DNA of 64,000 bases from Brucella daejeonensis (lineage in GTDB: Bacteria > Pseudomonadota > Alphaproteobacteria > Rhizobiales > Rhizobiaceae): assembly GCF_014199265.1 (NCBI RefSeq), contig NZ_JACIJG010000010.1, positions 1 to 64,000 on the forward strand, given 5' to 3'. The notes under the pieces were generated by a model that saw only the letters and a list, made by a program, of their open reading frames with translations, searched no databases and was not told the origin of the DNA. Made by a program: the position numbers and the translations under genes. Position 1 is the stretch's first letter. The number at the start of each line of letters is the position of its first letter. Positions 10,603 to 19,662 of the stretch are shown here, piece after piece.

Positions 10603-11673
10603 TCAGAACATTTCGCTCGGGTCGAAATTGACGATCACTTCCGACCATGTCTCATATTTGTCCGCCGGCAGGTTGTAGGGTGCGCAGCGTGCGACAGCGC
10701 GCTTGGCACTTTCCGCCGCCGCGCGAGCCACTCCGTCACCGCCGCCGCCCGATGTCACCACGGGCGAAGCCTGAAGGGAACCGTCCTGGTTCAGCTTCAT
10801 CTTGACGGTCACGACCAGTCCCGGCGCATCGGCCGCACCCGCAGGCACGTTCCAGCACTTCGAGATCGCGCCGCGCAGCGCGTCCATCTCGCTCTGGCTG
10901 AGCTTGGCGCCGCCGGTATTCTTCTTGCCGCCAAGCGAAGCCTGATCGGTGGAACGCTTCGCGCCGCCGCCCGATGCCTTCTGCTTGTTGAGGAGCGCCG
11001 CCACTTCATCGGCAATCGCATCGTTCTTCGACTGCGAAGTCTGCGAGGCGGTCTGGGTCTTCTTCTTTTCGTCCGGCTGCTTGCGCTCGTTGGTCTTGGC
11101 CGTCTGCGCCTGCGGCGGTTTCGGCTTTGCCTGGGGCGCTGGCACCTTGTCCGGCAGCTTCGGCGTCTGCGCATCGGGAGATTCGGCCTGCTTCTCGATG
11201 GCTTCCGCCACCGGATCGGGCTTCACTTCCTGCTTCGGTTCCGGCTTGGCCTGAACCTCGGTCGCGGGCACCGGTGTCGGTTTTTCCTCAGGCTGGGGTT
11301 CCGGCTTGGGATCGGGCTTCGGTTCCGGCTTTTTCACCGGCTCCGGCTGCGCCTTCGGCTCCTCCGCCGTCTCGACCGGCTTCGGCTTCGCGTCGGGCTT
11401 GGGCGGGGCCTTGGTGTCGATCTCCTGATCGCCGACATTCTCGGCGTCGGGAACCGTCTGCGGTTTGGCGGTGGGCACAGGCGCCGCCTTTTCCTTCATG
11501 GGCGCGGTTTTCTCGCCCTGCTGGATCTGTGTCAGCGATTCAATCGGCACGATATCGACGGGAAAGGATTCCGAATCCTGCACGTCGAAAGCCTTCGGCG
11601 AGGAAAAGGAGACCACCGCCAGTGCGACTGCAACGGCGTGCAAGGCAACAGAAGATGTCAGGCCAGCCTTCAT
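10603..11673 (-). CDS. tolA: Cell envelope integrity protein TolA
   Basis: TolA spans the periplasm and transmits the TolQR proton-driven motion to TolB and Pal. The 356 residues comprise an N-terminal membrane anchor (about 8-25), a long Pro/Lys/Glu-rich linker (about 60-215, with many KPEPK and PKPDP motifs) and a C-terminal domain with a KCWNVPAG motif typical of TolA domain III. The Pro-rich linker replaces the Ala-rich helical domain II of E. coli. It begins 7 bases after tolR. Repetitive codons make strong shadow frames on the other strand. Confidence 0.92.
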   Translation of the reverse strand: MKAGLTSSVALHAVAVALAVVSFSSPKAFDVQDSESFPVDIVPIESLTQIQQGEKTAPMKEKAAPVPTAKPQTVPDAENVGDQEIDTKAPPKPDAKPKPVETAEEPKAQPEPVKKPEPKPDPKPEPQPEEKPTPVPATEVQAKPEPKQEVKPDPVAEAIEKQAESPDAQTPKLPDKVPAPQAKPKPPQAQTAKTNERKQPDEKKKTQTASQTSQSKNDAIADEVAALLNKQKASGGGAKRSTDQASLGGKKNTGGAKLSQSEMDALRGAISKCWNVPAGAADAPGLVVTVKMKLNQDGSLQASPVVTSGGGGDGVARAAAESAKRAVARCAPYNLPADKYETWSEVIVNFDPSEMF

Positions 11674-11680
11674 GATGGCG

Positions 11681-12130
11681 TCAGCTATCCTGCTCCTGGA
11701 GGGTCACGAGGCCGATATTCTTGAAACCGGCGGCGGAAATGCGGGCCATGACTTTCATGACGGTGCCGTAATCGGCAGCCTTGTCACCGCGCACGAAGAT
11801 GCGCTCCTCATAGCCCGTCTTGGCGATGGCCTGGAGTTTCGGCACCACTTCGTCGATCGGGACTTCGGTTTCCTGCAGATAGACCTTGCCTTCATTATTG
11901 ACCGAAACGGTGATCGGCTGCGTGTCGGCATTCATCGCCTTGGCCTGCGTGTCGGGCAGGTCGATGGGGACGCCGACCGTCAGGAGCGGCGCGGAAACCA
12001 TGAAGATGATGAGCAGCACGAGCATCACGTCTACGAAAGGCGTGACATTGATCTCGCTCATGAGTGCCTTTCTGCGCCCACGCCTGCGACGTCCGCCCTG
12101 CGTTCCCTGATTTCCGACCGACATGCCCAT
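11681..12130 (-). CDS. tolR: Biopolymer transport protein TolR
   Basis: TolR forms the proton channel with TolQ. The 149-residue protein has a basic cytoplasmic start, one transmembrane helix (about 30-50, [18 protein letters not shown]) carrying the conserved channel aspartate in [10 protein letters not shown], and a periplasmic ExbD/TolR domain. GGGA lies 8 nt before the first ATG; a second ATG follows two codons later. It sits between tolQ (46 bp) and tolA (7 bp). Confidence 0.95.
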   Translation of the reverse strand: MGMSVGNQGTQGGRRRRGRRKALMSEINVTPFVDVMLVLLIIFMVSAPLLTVGVPIDLPDTQAKAMNADTQPITVSVNNEGKVYLQETEVPIDEVVPKLQAIAKTGYEERIFVRGDKAADYGTVMKVMARISAAGFKNIGLVTLQEQDS

Positions 12131-12176
12131 GGCTGAATTCCCGAAAGCTCGACTATTCGTTGTACTGGAACGCGCT

Positions 12177-12887
12177 CTAGTTACGCGGCGTCAGCTTCTC
12201 ATCAATTTGCCGCGACAGTATGGCGGAAAATTCGTCCGCGAAGCCTTCGAGCCGCCCGCCGATCTTGCCTGCGTCGCTGGAGAGCTTGTTGTAGGCGATA
12301 ACGGCGGGGATAGCCGCCAGAAGGCCGATGGCGGTCGCCAGAAGCGCTTCGGCGATACCCGGCGCCACGACCGCGAGGCTGGTATTCTTGGAGGCTGCGA
12401 TGGCCTGAAACGAGGTCATGATGCCGACGACCGTTCCGAACAGGCCGATAAAGGGCGCCGCCGAACCGATGGTCGCAAGGAAACCGAGGCGCGCTTCCAT
12501 CTTTTCGCCTTCACGCGCCAGCGCGACATCCATCGCCTTGTCGATGCGCATCTGCAACCCGATGGGAGAACGCGCGCCCTTTTCGAAGGATTTCTTCCAT
12601 TCGCGCATGGCCGCCATGAAGATGGACGCCATGCCGGTGGTGCGCCGCTCGCCCAGATTGCGGTAAAGCTCTTCAAGAGACTGGCCGGACCAGAAGGCCT
12701 GCTCGAAGCGATCGATCGCCCGGCGCGCCCGTCCATAGGCAATCGTCTTGTCCACGATGATGGCCCATGTCCAGATCGAGGCGAACAACAGGCCCAGCAT
12801 GACCAGCTTGACGACCCAGTTCGCCTGCATGAACAGGCCCCAGAGGGTAACATCGGCGGCGGGGGCCGCTAACGCAACATTTTCCAT
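12177..12887 (-). CDS. tolQ: Proton channel protein TolQ
   Basis: TolQ belongs to the MotA/TolQ/ExbB family and forms the stator of the Tol-Pal motor. The 236 residues have one transmembrane helix near 22-45, a cytoplasmic loop, and the paired conserved helices from about 135 to 210, including the IGLFGTVVGIMTSF signature. It is the first gene of the tolQRAB unit. Confidence 0.96.
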   Translation of the reverse strand: MENVALAAPAADVTLWGLFMQANWVVKLVMLGLLFASIWTWAIIVDKTIAYGRARRAIDRFEQAFWSGQSLEELYRNLGERRTTGMASIFMAAMREWKKSFEKGARSPIGLQMRIDKAMDVALAREGEKMEARLGFLATIGSAAPFIGLFGTVVGIMTSFQAIAASKNTSLAVVAPGIAEALLATAIGLLAAIPAVIAYNKLSSDAGKIGGRLEGFADEFSAILSRQIDEKLTPRN

Positions 12888-13220
12888 CGATCTACCGTCC
12901 TCGAATCCAAACGCCCGGCCACATGACCGGGCGGTATCGCAAATCCGTTACTCTACGTCTGAAAACAGACGTTCCAAACCTGCGCAGCTTTTCACTTGAA
13001 GCCGTACCAGCCCGACAAGCGGTCGACACTTCGCACCGCAATCGCCATTCCCGGATTTCAACTCTAAATCCATCAGGCGCTTGTCACGGTTAATTTTGGT
13101 GAAAGGAAGGCGCTGCGCGTCTGGCCTGCCCGTCAACCGATTCCGTCACGGTGATTAATGGATTATTATGGTTAAAGATGCGTTAGCGTTTGCACCCATC
13201 CTAAAAAAGTGGGAGCAACG
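12888..13220. other. Gap between ybgC and tolQ, with two hairpins
   Basis: No coding sequence is supported here. Two hairpins are present: CGCCCGG/CCGGGCG around 12911-12933, and a perfect ACGTCTG-AAAA-CAGACGT at 12955-12972. They may end the ybgC transcript or lie in the tolQ leader. The 333-bp size implies a promoter for tolQ distinct from that of ruvCAB-ybgC. Confidence 0.5.
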
Positions 13221-13670
13221 TCAGGAGGCTGTGAAAGCCCCGCGCCATTCGTCGGGTATGCGGCGGGGATGGCCGTCCTTGGTAATCATGACGGCTTCGA
13301 CCTTCGCTTCGGAAAGCAGCCTTCCCTCGCAGGTGATCTTCTGCGCCATGATGACCCGCGCGCCGCGAATTTCGCTCACCCGCGTCTCGATCAGGATCAG
13401 GTCGTCCATTCGCGCGGGCGCCTTGTAGTCGATCTCCATGCGGCGGACGACCCAGACGATCTCCTCACCGAGCGCGCCTTCGGCAAGCTCGATATGATGC
13501 ACGTCCTGAAGCCGCAGAAAGTCGGTGCGGCCGCGCTCGTAGAATTCCAGATAGCGGCCATGATAGACAAAACCGGAAAAATCCGTATCGGCGTAATAGA
13601 TGCGCGCATAGAGATAATGCACGCCATCCTTCAGTTCGCCCGATACGGCCTGTTGCTGCTTGTCGGTCAT
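13221..13670 (-). CDS. ybgC: Tol-Pal-associated acyl-CoA thioesterase YbgC
   Basis: A 149-residue hotdog-fold acyl-CoA thioesterase. The catalytic motif [19 protein letters not shown] (about 25-43) carries the family aspartate, and the helix and strands that follow fit the 4-hydroxybenzoyl-CoA thioesterase group. Its start codon overlaps the ruvB stop in ATGA, so the two are translationally coupled. It also leads into the tol genes, as in many proteobacteria. The in vivo acyl substrate is not evident. Confidence 0.93.
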   Translation of the reverse strand: MTDKQQQAVSGELKDGVHYLYARIYYADTDFSGFVYHGRYLEFYERGRTDFLRLQDVHHIELAEGALGEEIVWVVRRMEIDYKAPARMDDLILIETRVSEIRGARVIMAQKITCEGRLLSEAKVEAVMITKDGHPRRIPDEWRGAFTAS

Positions 13671-14707
13671 TCGTCTTCCATGAAAAGGCCGAACTGGCTT
13701 TGCTGGATGATTTCAGCAGGCGCAGGCAATCCCAGATGCTGCCAGGCGATTGCCGTGAGCACGCGTCCGCGCGGCGTGCGCTGCAAAAAACCCTGCTGGA
13801 TCAGATAGGGCTCGATAATATCCTCGATGGCGTCACGCGGCTCGGACAGGCCCGCCGCGATGGTTTCGATCCCGACCGGACCGCCGCCGAAATTACGCGC
13901 GATGATATTGAGATAGCGCCGGTCGAGCTGATCGAGACCGCGATTGTCCACTTCGAGCCGCGACAGGGCTTCGTCGGCAATCTTCCGGTCGATGATCTCC
14001 GCGCCCGCGACCAGCGCGAAATCGCGCACGCGACGCAACAGGCGTCCGGCGATGCGCGGCGTGCCGCGCGAGCGGCGGGCGACTTCGAGCGCACCGTCGG
14101 ACGAAATGCCTATCTGCATGATGCGCGCGCCGCGCCGCACGATATATTCCAGTTCCTCGACCGTATAGAAATTGAGCCGTGTCGGAATGCCGAAGCGATC
14201 CCGCAAGGGCGTGGTCAAGAGGCCCAGACGGGTCGTCGCCGCAACGAGAGTGAACTTCGCCAGATCGATCTTGACCGAACGCGCCGCAGGGCCTTCGCCG
14301 ATAATAAGGTCGAGCTGGAAATCCTCCATCGCCGGATAGAGGATTTCCTCCACTGCCGGGCTGAGCCGGTGAATTTCATCGATGAACAGAACGTCGCGCT
14401 CTTCCAGATTGGTGAGCAGCGCCGCCAGATCGCCCGCCTTGGCGATGACCGGGCCGGAAGTCGAGCGGAAATTGACGCCCAGTTCCTTGGCCATGATCTG
14501 CGCCAGCGTCGTCTTGCCGAGGCCGGGAGGGCCGACGAACAGGACATGATCCAGCGCCTCGCCGCGCACCTTGGCCGCTTCGATGAACACTTTCAGATTG
14601 GCGCGCGCCGCCGCCTGCCCCACGAAATCGTCGAGCGTCTGCGGGCGCAGCGTATTGTCTTCGTCTACGCGCCTGTCGGCATCGATAAGAGGGTTGCGGT
14701 CGCTCAT
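13667..14707 (-). CDS. ruvB: Holliday junction branch-migration helicase RuvB
   Basis: RuvB is the hexameric AAA+ motor that drives branch migration with RuvA. The 346 residues have Walker A GPPGLGKT at 59-66, Walker [11 protein letters not shown], sensor [16 protein letters not shown] with the arginine finger, and a C-terminal winged helix that binds DNA. The start is the ATG preceded by GAGGAGG; eight in-frame codons upstream are not conserved. It lies downstream of ruvA, separated by an inserted repeat. Confidence 0.97.
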   Translation of the reverse strand: MSDRNPLIDADRRVDEDNTLRPQTLDDFVGQAAARANLKVFIEAAKVRGEALDHVLFVGPPGLGKTTLAQIMAKELGVNFRSTSGPVIAKAGDLAALLTNLEERDVLFIDEIHRLSPAVEEILYPAMEDFQLDLIIGEGPAARSVKIDLAKFTLVAATTRLGLLTTPLRDRFGIPTRLNFYTVEELEYIVRRGARIMQIGISSDGALEVARRSRGTPRIAGRLLRRVRDFALVAGAEIIDRKIADEALSRLEVDNRGLDQLDRRYLNIIARNFGGGPVGIETIAAGLSEPRDAIEDIIEPYLIQQGFLQRTPRGRVLTAIAWQHLGLPAPAEIIQQSQFGLFMEDE

Positions 14708-14749
14708 GCCCCCCTCCTCGCATGAACACATGGTTCAGGCAAGTTGCTC

Positions 14750-14892
14750 AGAGCCTGAATCAAAAAGCGGCAGGCCGAGGCGAAAATGGTGATTTTCGAG
14801 TACCGGAGCGGAGCGTACTTAAGTACGTGAGCACCGGAACGGAGACAAATTGCCATTTGCAGACCGGGCTGGCGACTTTTGGAACAGGCTCT
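14750..14892. repeat. Dispersed ~140-bp element between ruvA and ruvB
   Basis: Bounded by the inverted repeat AGAGCCTG/CAGGCTCT. The interior has the family core: AAAATGGTGATTTTCGAGTA, then a GTACTTAAGTAC palindrome, GAGCACCGGAACGGAG and TTGCCATTTGCAG. Its terminus overlaps the TGA stop of ruvA and it sits inside the ruv operon. Confidence 0.9.
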
Positions 14893-15509
14893 CACCGCGA
14901 CAGTTCCTTTAATCCCAGGCGAATGAGCTTGGCCGAATCGGCCCCCTCGCCCGCTTCCTTCAAGGCGGCGGCCACGGCATTGGCCGCCTGGTCGCGTGAA
15001 TAGCCAAGATTGGAAAGCGCTGAAACGGCATCCGCCACCGGCGCCGGAGCCACGCCTGTGCCAAGCTCCTGCTTGAGACCGATCGTGCCGCTCGCCTCGC
15101 CCGCGAAAGCGGGGGCCTTGTTCTTCAGCTCGGTGACGATGCGTTCGGCCACCTTCTTGCCCACGCCCGGCGCGCGCGAGACCATGGCGATGTCGCGCAG
15201 CGCAATCGCATTGGCAAGCTCGGACGGCGACAGCGTGCCAAGCACGGCCAGCGCCACTTTCGCGCCGACGCCCTGCACGTTCTGCAACAGGCGGAACCAT
15301 TCGCGCTCAAGCTGGGTGGCGAAGCCGTAAAGCCGGATCATGTCCTCGCGGACATAGGTTTCGATGAACAGCACCGCCGCCTCGCCCGCGCCGCCCAGGT
15401 TTCCGAGCGTGCGCGCAGAACAAAACGCAACATAGCCGACACCATGCACGTCGATGACGGCATGGTCCTCGGCGATTTCATCGATCACGCCCTTCAGCTT
15501 GCCGATCAT
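14892..15509 (-). CDS. ruvA: Holliday junction DNA helicase subunit RuvA
   Basis: RuvA binds four-way junctions as a tetramer and loads RuvB. The 205 residues show the N-terminal OB fold ([12 protein letters not shown], then [12 protein letters not shown]). Helix-hairpin-helix motifs follow near 72-85 ([16 protein letters not shown]) and 107-120 ([16 protein letters not shown]), and a flexible Ala/Gly linker leads to the C-terminal RuvB-contacting domain. It starts 7 bases after ruvC. Its stop codon coincides with the end of a dispersed repeat. Confidence 0.96.
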   Translation of the reverse strand: MIGKLKGVIDEIAEDHAVIDVHGVGYVAFCSARTLGNLGGAGEAAVLFIETYVREDMIRLYGFATQLEREWFRLLQNVQGVGAKVALAVLGTLSPSELANAIALRDIAMVSRAPGVGKKVAERIVTELKNKAPAFAGEASGTIGLKQELGTGVAPAPVADAVSALSNLGYSRDQAANAVAAALKEAGEGADSAKLIRLGLKELSR

Positions 15510-15516
15510 TCCGGTC

Positions 15517-16038
15517 CTACCCCGCTAACAACGCCTGCATCCGGCGGGCGCTTACAATGCTCTGACGATGATGGGCATGACAAATGGCGATGGCCAGCGC
15601 GTCGGCGGCATCGCTCGTATCGAACGTCGCGCGCGGCATCAAAACCTTCACCATCATATGAATCTGCTGCTTTTCGCCATGACCGACGCCGATCACCGCC
15701 TTCTTGACGGCGTTGGGCGCATATTCGGCGACCGGCAGACCGGCCTGTGCCGGCGCCAGCAGGGCAATGCCGCGCGCCTGACCGAGCTTCAGCGTCGCGG
15801 TCGCATCCTTGTTGACGAAAGTATGTTCCACCGCCGCCTCGTGCGGCATATAATCGTGCAGGACTTTTGAAAGCCCTTCGTGGAGCTGGCAAAGTCTTGA
15901 GGCCAGATCCATCTCGGCATTCGAGGTCACGGTGCCCGAACCGATGAAATGCAGCGAATTGCCCAGCGATTCGACAATGCCCCAGCCGGTACGGCGCAGG
16001 CCCGGATCAATACCAATGATGCGAATCGTTTCCTTCAT
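15517..16038 (-). CDS. ruvC: Crossover junction endodeoxyribonuclease RuvC
   Basis: RuvC resolves Holliday junctions. The 173-residue protein has the RNase H-like fold with acidic catalytic residues visible in [12 protein letters not shown] (Asp11), in the HEAAVEHTF segment (Glu) and near the C-terminus in [19 protein letters not shown] (two Asp). It is first of the ruvCAB-ybgC series. Confidence 0.96.
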   Translation of the reverse strand: MKETIRIIGIDPGLRRTGWGIVESLGNSLHFIGSGTVTSNAEMDLASRLCQLHEGLSKVLHDYMPHEAAVEHTFVNKDATATLKLGQARGIALLAPAQAGLPVAEYAPNAVKKAVIGVGHGEKQQIHMMVKVLMPRATFDTSDAADALAIAICHAHHRQSIVSARRMQALLAG

Positions 16039-16167
16039 GAGCGAACCCTATCCTCAGACGGGTTCACTTGACAGCACAAAAGTGAACAAAAGAGAAACAT
16101 GCCCTCGCGGGGCCACTGGAATTTCGGCCATGCCGCGCCAGTTGCAGGCCGTCACAGCCGGAATATC

Positions 16168-16677
16168 TCAGGCTCCGGCGCCGAAAGCGGTCTTGAGCAA
16201 CACAATCTGTTCGGAAACCGGGTTGCCGCGCGGAACGCCCTGCAGCGAAACCACTTCGCCATAGACCTCACGGTCCATGCGGCGCACGCGCGCCTGCAAA
16301 CGGATGGACCGCTCGACCAGTTCCACGAAGGCGGACGGCAGTTCGGACCAGCCCTGCGCCACATCGCCCGCCGACGGAGTGTCGAGGCGCACCTTGGCCT
16401 TTTCGGCGGAAACCTGCTGGCGGGACATCTCGCCATTGCGCGCGGCGCGCTGGAGCAGGAGCCACGAGGCGATCTGCATGAGACGCGTGGTCAGGCGCAT
16501 CGATTCGGCGGCATAAAGCGTCGCCGCGACGCGCGAAAGGCTGCGCGCGTCCTCGCGGCCCTCGCCATCGAGATAGCTCGCCGCTTCCTCGACCATATCC
16601 ATACCTTGCGTATAGACCGGCTTGAAAGAATCCGAGAAGACCATGCGCTCCGCGAGGCTGATCATATTGCTCGGCAT
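16168..16677 (-). CDS. DUF1465 family protein
   Basis: A 169-residue protein of the alphaproteobacterial DUF1465 family, function unknown to me. It is mostly helical, with an ERMVFSDSFKPVYTQGMDMVEEAASYL start and a basic middle. No membrane segment or signal peptide is visible. The start is the ATG with AGGG upstream; a longer in-frame version would add 20 Arg-rich residues with no ribosome site. It lies 129 bp downstream of a gap beside ruvC, on the same strand. Confidence 0.8.
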   Translation of the reverse strand: MPSNMISLAERMVFSDSFKPVYTQGMDMVEEAASYLDGEGREDARSLSRVAATLYAAESMRLTTRLMQIASWLLLQRAARNGEMSRQQVSAEKAKVRLDTPSAGDVAQGWSELPSAFVELVERSIRLQARVRRMDREVYGEVVSLQGVPRGNPVSEQIVLLKTAFGAGA

Positions 16678-17020
16678 CTGACCCTGTTCGCTAATCACTC
16701 TCTGCCACCTCGACAACCGCCTTGACCGGCGATCCACTTCGTTGCCGCATCCGAACGCGCGGACGCGAATGAAATCTTATGTCCGACGCAAAAACCGCTT
16801 CGCGCCTTTGCCGGAAATACTCCAGGCCGCTGTTCGACCATGAGGGACGCCGGGACGAAACCGTCTGGCTAAACAAGTCCACGATAAAGTGCACCTTCAT
16901 GCACGGTCGCGCAAGTTTATGTTTAACGTTCGGTTAACATTTACAGGAGCTTTTGAAGAATCCATGCGCACGGAACAGGCCGACATGCCCGCGGTTCCAC
17001 CGCGGAAAGAAAAAAGCACA
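16678..17020. other. Gap upstream of DUF1465
   Basis: No gene is supported. A degenerate copy of the 44-bp hairpin repeat (CGCAAAAACCGCTTCGCGCC) lies at 16781-16820. The AT-rich stretch 16915-16950 (GTTTAACGTTCGGTTAACAT) is a likely promoter zone for the minus-strand DUF1465 gene. Confidence 0.45.
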
Positions 17021-17145
17021 TAAAAAAAGAGCCGCAATGGCGGCTCTCAGGAGTTTAACAGGGAGGCGTCAAACAGAGTGGCTAAACCACTCGGTAAGAA
17101 TCCAGCCGAACTGGATGTAAACCATTTAACATTCTTAAGATTAAT
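17021..17145 (-). ncRNA. Candidate small RNA with exposed CCUCCC
   Basis: Read on the minus strand: a 6-bp hairpin ATCCAG-TTCGG-CTGGAT, a second hairpin GAGTGG-TTTAG-CCACTC, an unpaired stretch containing GACGCCTCCCTG, then a perfect 8-bp terminator AGAGCCGC-CATT-GCGGCTCT with seven T. It is isolated upstream by the opgC terminator, and there is no reading frame. The layout resembles Hfq-type trans-acting sRNAs of Rhizobiales that carry anti-Shine-Dalgarno loops. The 5' end is estimated and I cannot name the family. Confidence 0.55.
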
Positions 17146-17185
17146 AAATGGTTAATTTTCGCGCCGCACTGTGGACAATTCCGTG

Positions 17186-17207
17186 AAAAAGCCGCCCGAA
17201 GGCGGCC
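17186..17207 (-). terminator. opgC terminator
   Basis: GCCGCC-CGAA-GGCGGC hairpin with a five-T run on the minus strand, downstream of opgC and its adjoining repeat. Confidence 0.75.
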
Positions 17208-17233
17208 TCAAGGGAAGCCTTGTCATGACTTGG

Positions 17234-17376
17234 CACTACAGTTGCAAATTCGTCAGGCCGTGGCGAAAAGAGCGATTTTCGAGTACCGGAGCGGAGCGTA
17301 CTTGAAGGTACGTGAGCACCGGAACGCAGACAAATTGCTCTTTGCAGCCGGCATCACGAAGAATGCAACTGTAGTG
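17234..17376. repeat. Dispersed ~140-bp element after opgC
   Basis: Terminal inverted repeats CACTACAGTTGCA and TGCAACTGTAGTG enclose the family core (GATTTTCGAGTACCGGAGCG, then GTACTTGAAGGTACGTGAGC). The arm sequence is unlike that of the other copies, yet it is complementary within this copy. The last base adjoins the opgC stop codon. Confidence 0.9.
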
Positions 17377-18588
17377 TTAGCCCTGCATGACCGGTTCCGG
17401 TTTCACCTGCACCTTGACCAGCTCCGCAGGCGGGACGGCGGGCTTGGCCTGAACCGCGCCCTTCCTGCCCCAGCCGATGCTGGGCAGCCATTCGAGATAA
17501 TAGGCCAGCGCGAACTGCATGACGATGCCGGTCGCGATCAGGAGCGTGTCATAGGGCAGGCCGCCAGGGTTCACGAGCTTCATCACCTGCGCCACCATTG
17601 CAAGCAGCGTACCGGCAATGAAGATCGGCAGCGAATGCTTGCCGAGGATGGCGAGCGGATTGTCCGGCGCGGTGCGGGCAATATTGTTCAGCGTCGGCAC
17701 GACGGCGATCAGATAGGCCATCGCCAGCACATGCAGCAGGCGCGGGCCGGACAGGAACGTCTTGTCGAAGCCGGTGACGACCATCGGCAGCCCCATCGAG
17801 GCGTCGATGCTCCAGAGCGGGATGCGCACCCAGGCGAGCGCCAGGACGAGATAGCCCACGGCCAGGCCGATCAAGAGCGGGTGCTTCGGCAGTTTGCCGC
17901 CACGGCGCACATGCATCACGCCCGCAATGCCGATGGCGAACAGGAACTGCCATGACAGCGGATTGAGGAACCAGACGCCCTCGGTCGGATAATTGACCGG
18001 CGCGACATGATAAAGACCGGACAGGAACCAGACCGTGCCGGACACGCCGAGCATCAGCGGCAGGCTGATGCGCGCCAGAAGAAGCAGCAGCGGCGTCAGA
18101 ACCAGCATCACGGCATACATCGACAGAATGTTGTTGTAACCGAGCTGATGCCCCATCGTGACGATGCCGAACAGCGCCTCGACCGGATGCCTGACCAGCG
18201 GAGCGATATTGATCTGCGTCAAAAGTTCCGACCGCTTGAGGAAAATGGCAGCGGCGGCGAAGATGGCGATGGTCGCCATGGTCGTCATGATATGCGCCGT
18301 GTAGAGCACGCCCGCGCGGCGCCACATTTTAAGTGACAGAAGCAGCCGGTTGCCGGGGCCGAACTTCGATCCATAGGCGAGCGCGATGGCCATGCCGGAG
18401 ATCAGCACGAAGGCCTCGGCCGAATCGGAAAAGCCGAGATTCTTGTGCGTGAAATGCTCGTAGATCGTACCGGGAACGTGGTTGATGAAGATCGTGAGCA
18501 GCGCAAGCGCCCGGAACACGTCGATGCGCGTATCGCGCATTTTCCCGGGCGATGCGGGCATTGCTTCTCCAGCGGTCACAATATTCAT
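17377..18588 (-). CDS. opgC: OpgC family glucan succinyltransferase
   Basis: A 403-residue integral membrane protein of the OpgC/acyltransferase-3-like group. These enzymes add succinyl groups to periplasmic osmoregulated glucans, which in Brucella are cyclic beta-1,2-glucans. Residues DTRIDVFRALALLTIFINHVPG near the start carry the family Arg-Asp-His signature. About ten transmembrane helices follow, with SAEAFVLISG and LGKHSLPIFI as conserved blocks, and the tail is Pro/Lys/Val-rich. ATG with AGG at 9 nt is preferred to a TTG two codons upstream. The substrate is inferred from the family. Confidence 0.85.
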   Translation of the reverse strand: MNIVTAGEAMPASPGKMRDTRIDVFRALALLTIFINHVPGTIYEHFTHKNLGFSDSAEAFVLISGMAIALAYGSKFGPGNRLLLSLKMWRRAGVLYTAHIMTTMATIAIFAAAAIFLKRSELLTQINIAPLVRHPVEALFGIVTMGHQLGYNNILSMYAVMLVLTPLLLLLARISLPLMLGVSGTVWFLSGLYHVAPVNYPTEGVWFLNPLSWQFLFAIGIAGVMHVRRGGKLPKHPLLIGLAVGYLVLALAWVRIPLWSIDASMGLPMVVTGFDKTFLSGPRLLHVLAMAYLIAVVPTLNNIARTAPDNPLAILGKHSLPIFIAGTLLAMVAQVMKLVNPGGLPYDTLLIATGIVMQFALAYYLEWLPSIGWGRKGAVQAKPAVPPAELVKVQVKPEPVMQG

Positions 18589-18968
18589 TACCAACCTGCC
18601 TGTCCTTGAAGGAAAGCGACGGCTCCTGTAATTGCCGTGCTTTCCGGATTTTTACAAAGCCCCATCTCAGTTGGGCTTATATACGGGTTAATCCCGGCAG
18701 AATCGGGTTGGTTCCGATCAACTTTCGTTCCAGTGGATAACATTATGCCAGTCCCGAATGGCAATGACCGCTTGCTTGATAACGGCGCCCTCGCATAAAT
18801 GCAGCAAAACAATTAAAGCGTGTCGCCCGAGTATGATTGAATGCGACACGCTTTAGGGTCTAAATCCTGATTGAGTTTAGGGTCAGGATAGAACGCCGCT
18901 TGCGTTTCCTGTAAACAGAACGCTCTATTGCCCGAATTCCATCACCTTTTTCCCGTTAGGCTTGGTTC
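18589..18968. other. Divergent promoter region between opgC and the ThiE-like gene
   Basis: No gene is supported in this 380-bp gap. It holds a perfect 12-bp-arm hairpin at 18815-18854 and GGGTC-rich repeat fragments at 18855-18890. Promoters for both flanking genes must lie here. Confidence 0.5.
18815..18854. repeat. Perfect inverted repeat AAAGCGTGTCGC
   Basis: Arms AAAGCGTGTCGC and GCGACACGCTTT surround a 16-nt loop containing GAGTATGATTGAAT. A related half (TGAATATGATTGAACGCGAC ACGC) occurs at 41626-41652, so this is a dispersed element. No T-run follows. Confidence 0.75.
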
Positions 18969-19634
18969 ATGAACACGCCCGCTTCCCAGACTGAAACCGA
19001 ACGCTGCCGCATCGTGCTGGTCGCACCGCCCATTGCCGACGGCGCAGCCCTTGCGCGGCTCCTGACGGCGGCGCTTTCGGGCGGCGACGTGGCGAGCGTC
19101 ATCCTCGATACCGGCGATCTCGACGAGGCGACCTTCCAGGCCGCCGCCGAAAAGGCGATCCCGGTCATTCAGGAAAAGGGCGCGGCCGCGCTCATCCTGA
19201 ACGATACGCGCATTGCCGGTCGCGTGGGCGCTGACGGCATCCATATCGAGGGCAAGGCCGCCGATCTGGCCGACGCCATCGAAAAGCACACGCCGAAAAT
19301 GATCGTCGGCACCGGCAATCTGCGCGACCGTCACGGCGCAATGGAAATCGGCGAATTGCAGCCCGACTACGTGTTTTTCGGCAAAATCGGCGCGGACAAC
19401 AAGCCGGACGCCCATCCGCGCAACCTGTCGCTGGCCGGATGGTGGGCGCAGATGGTTGAAATCCCCTGCATCGCACAGGCCGGAAACACGCTGGAAAGCA
19501 TCGTCCCCGCCGCCGAAACCGGCGCGGATTTCGTCGCGCTCGGACGCGCCGTCTTCGACGCGGAAGACCCGGCGAAAGCCGTCGCGCAAGCCAACCGGCT
19601 GCTCGACGAAAAAGCGCCGCGCTTTGAAAACTGA
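18969..19634 (+). CDS. Thiamine phosphate synthase-like protein
   Basis: A 221-residue TIM-barrel protein of the ThiE/TenI superfamily. ThiE-type blocks are LILNDTRIAGRVGADGIHIE (about 75-94), DYVFFGKIGA and IAQAGNTLESIVPAAETGADFVALGRAVF. True ThiE joins HMP-PP and HET-P to make thiamine phosphate. Here the canonical Gly-rich DDR motif is altered (LNDTRIAGRVGADG), so activity should not be assumed. It is followed 28 bp later by the SEL1 gene on the same strand. Confidence 0.8.
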   Translation: MNTPASQTETERCRIVLVAPPIADGAALARLLTAALSGGDVASVILDTGDLDEATFQAAAEKAIPVIQEKGAAALILNDTRIAGRVGADGIHIEGKAADLADAIEKHTPKMIVGTGNLRDRHGAMEIGELQPDYVFFGKIGADNKPDAHPRNLSLAGWWAQMVEIPCIAQAGNTLESIVPAAETGADFVALGRAVFDAEDPAKAVAQANRLLDEKAPRFEN

Positions 19635-19662
19635 ACACGTCACCAAGGTTCCGCTGACGCTT

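Noticed and set aside
10582-11724. Arg/Leu/Gly-rich open frame opposite tolA
   Set aside because: It mirrors the Pro/Lys-rich repeats of TolA and has no independent ribosome site or family features.
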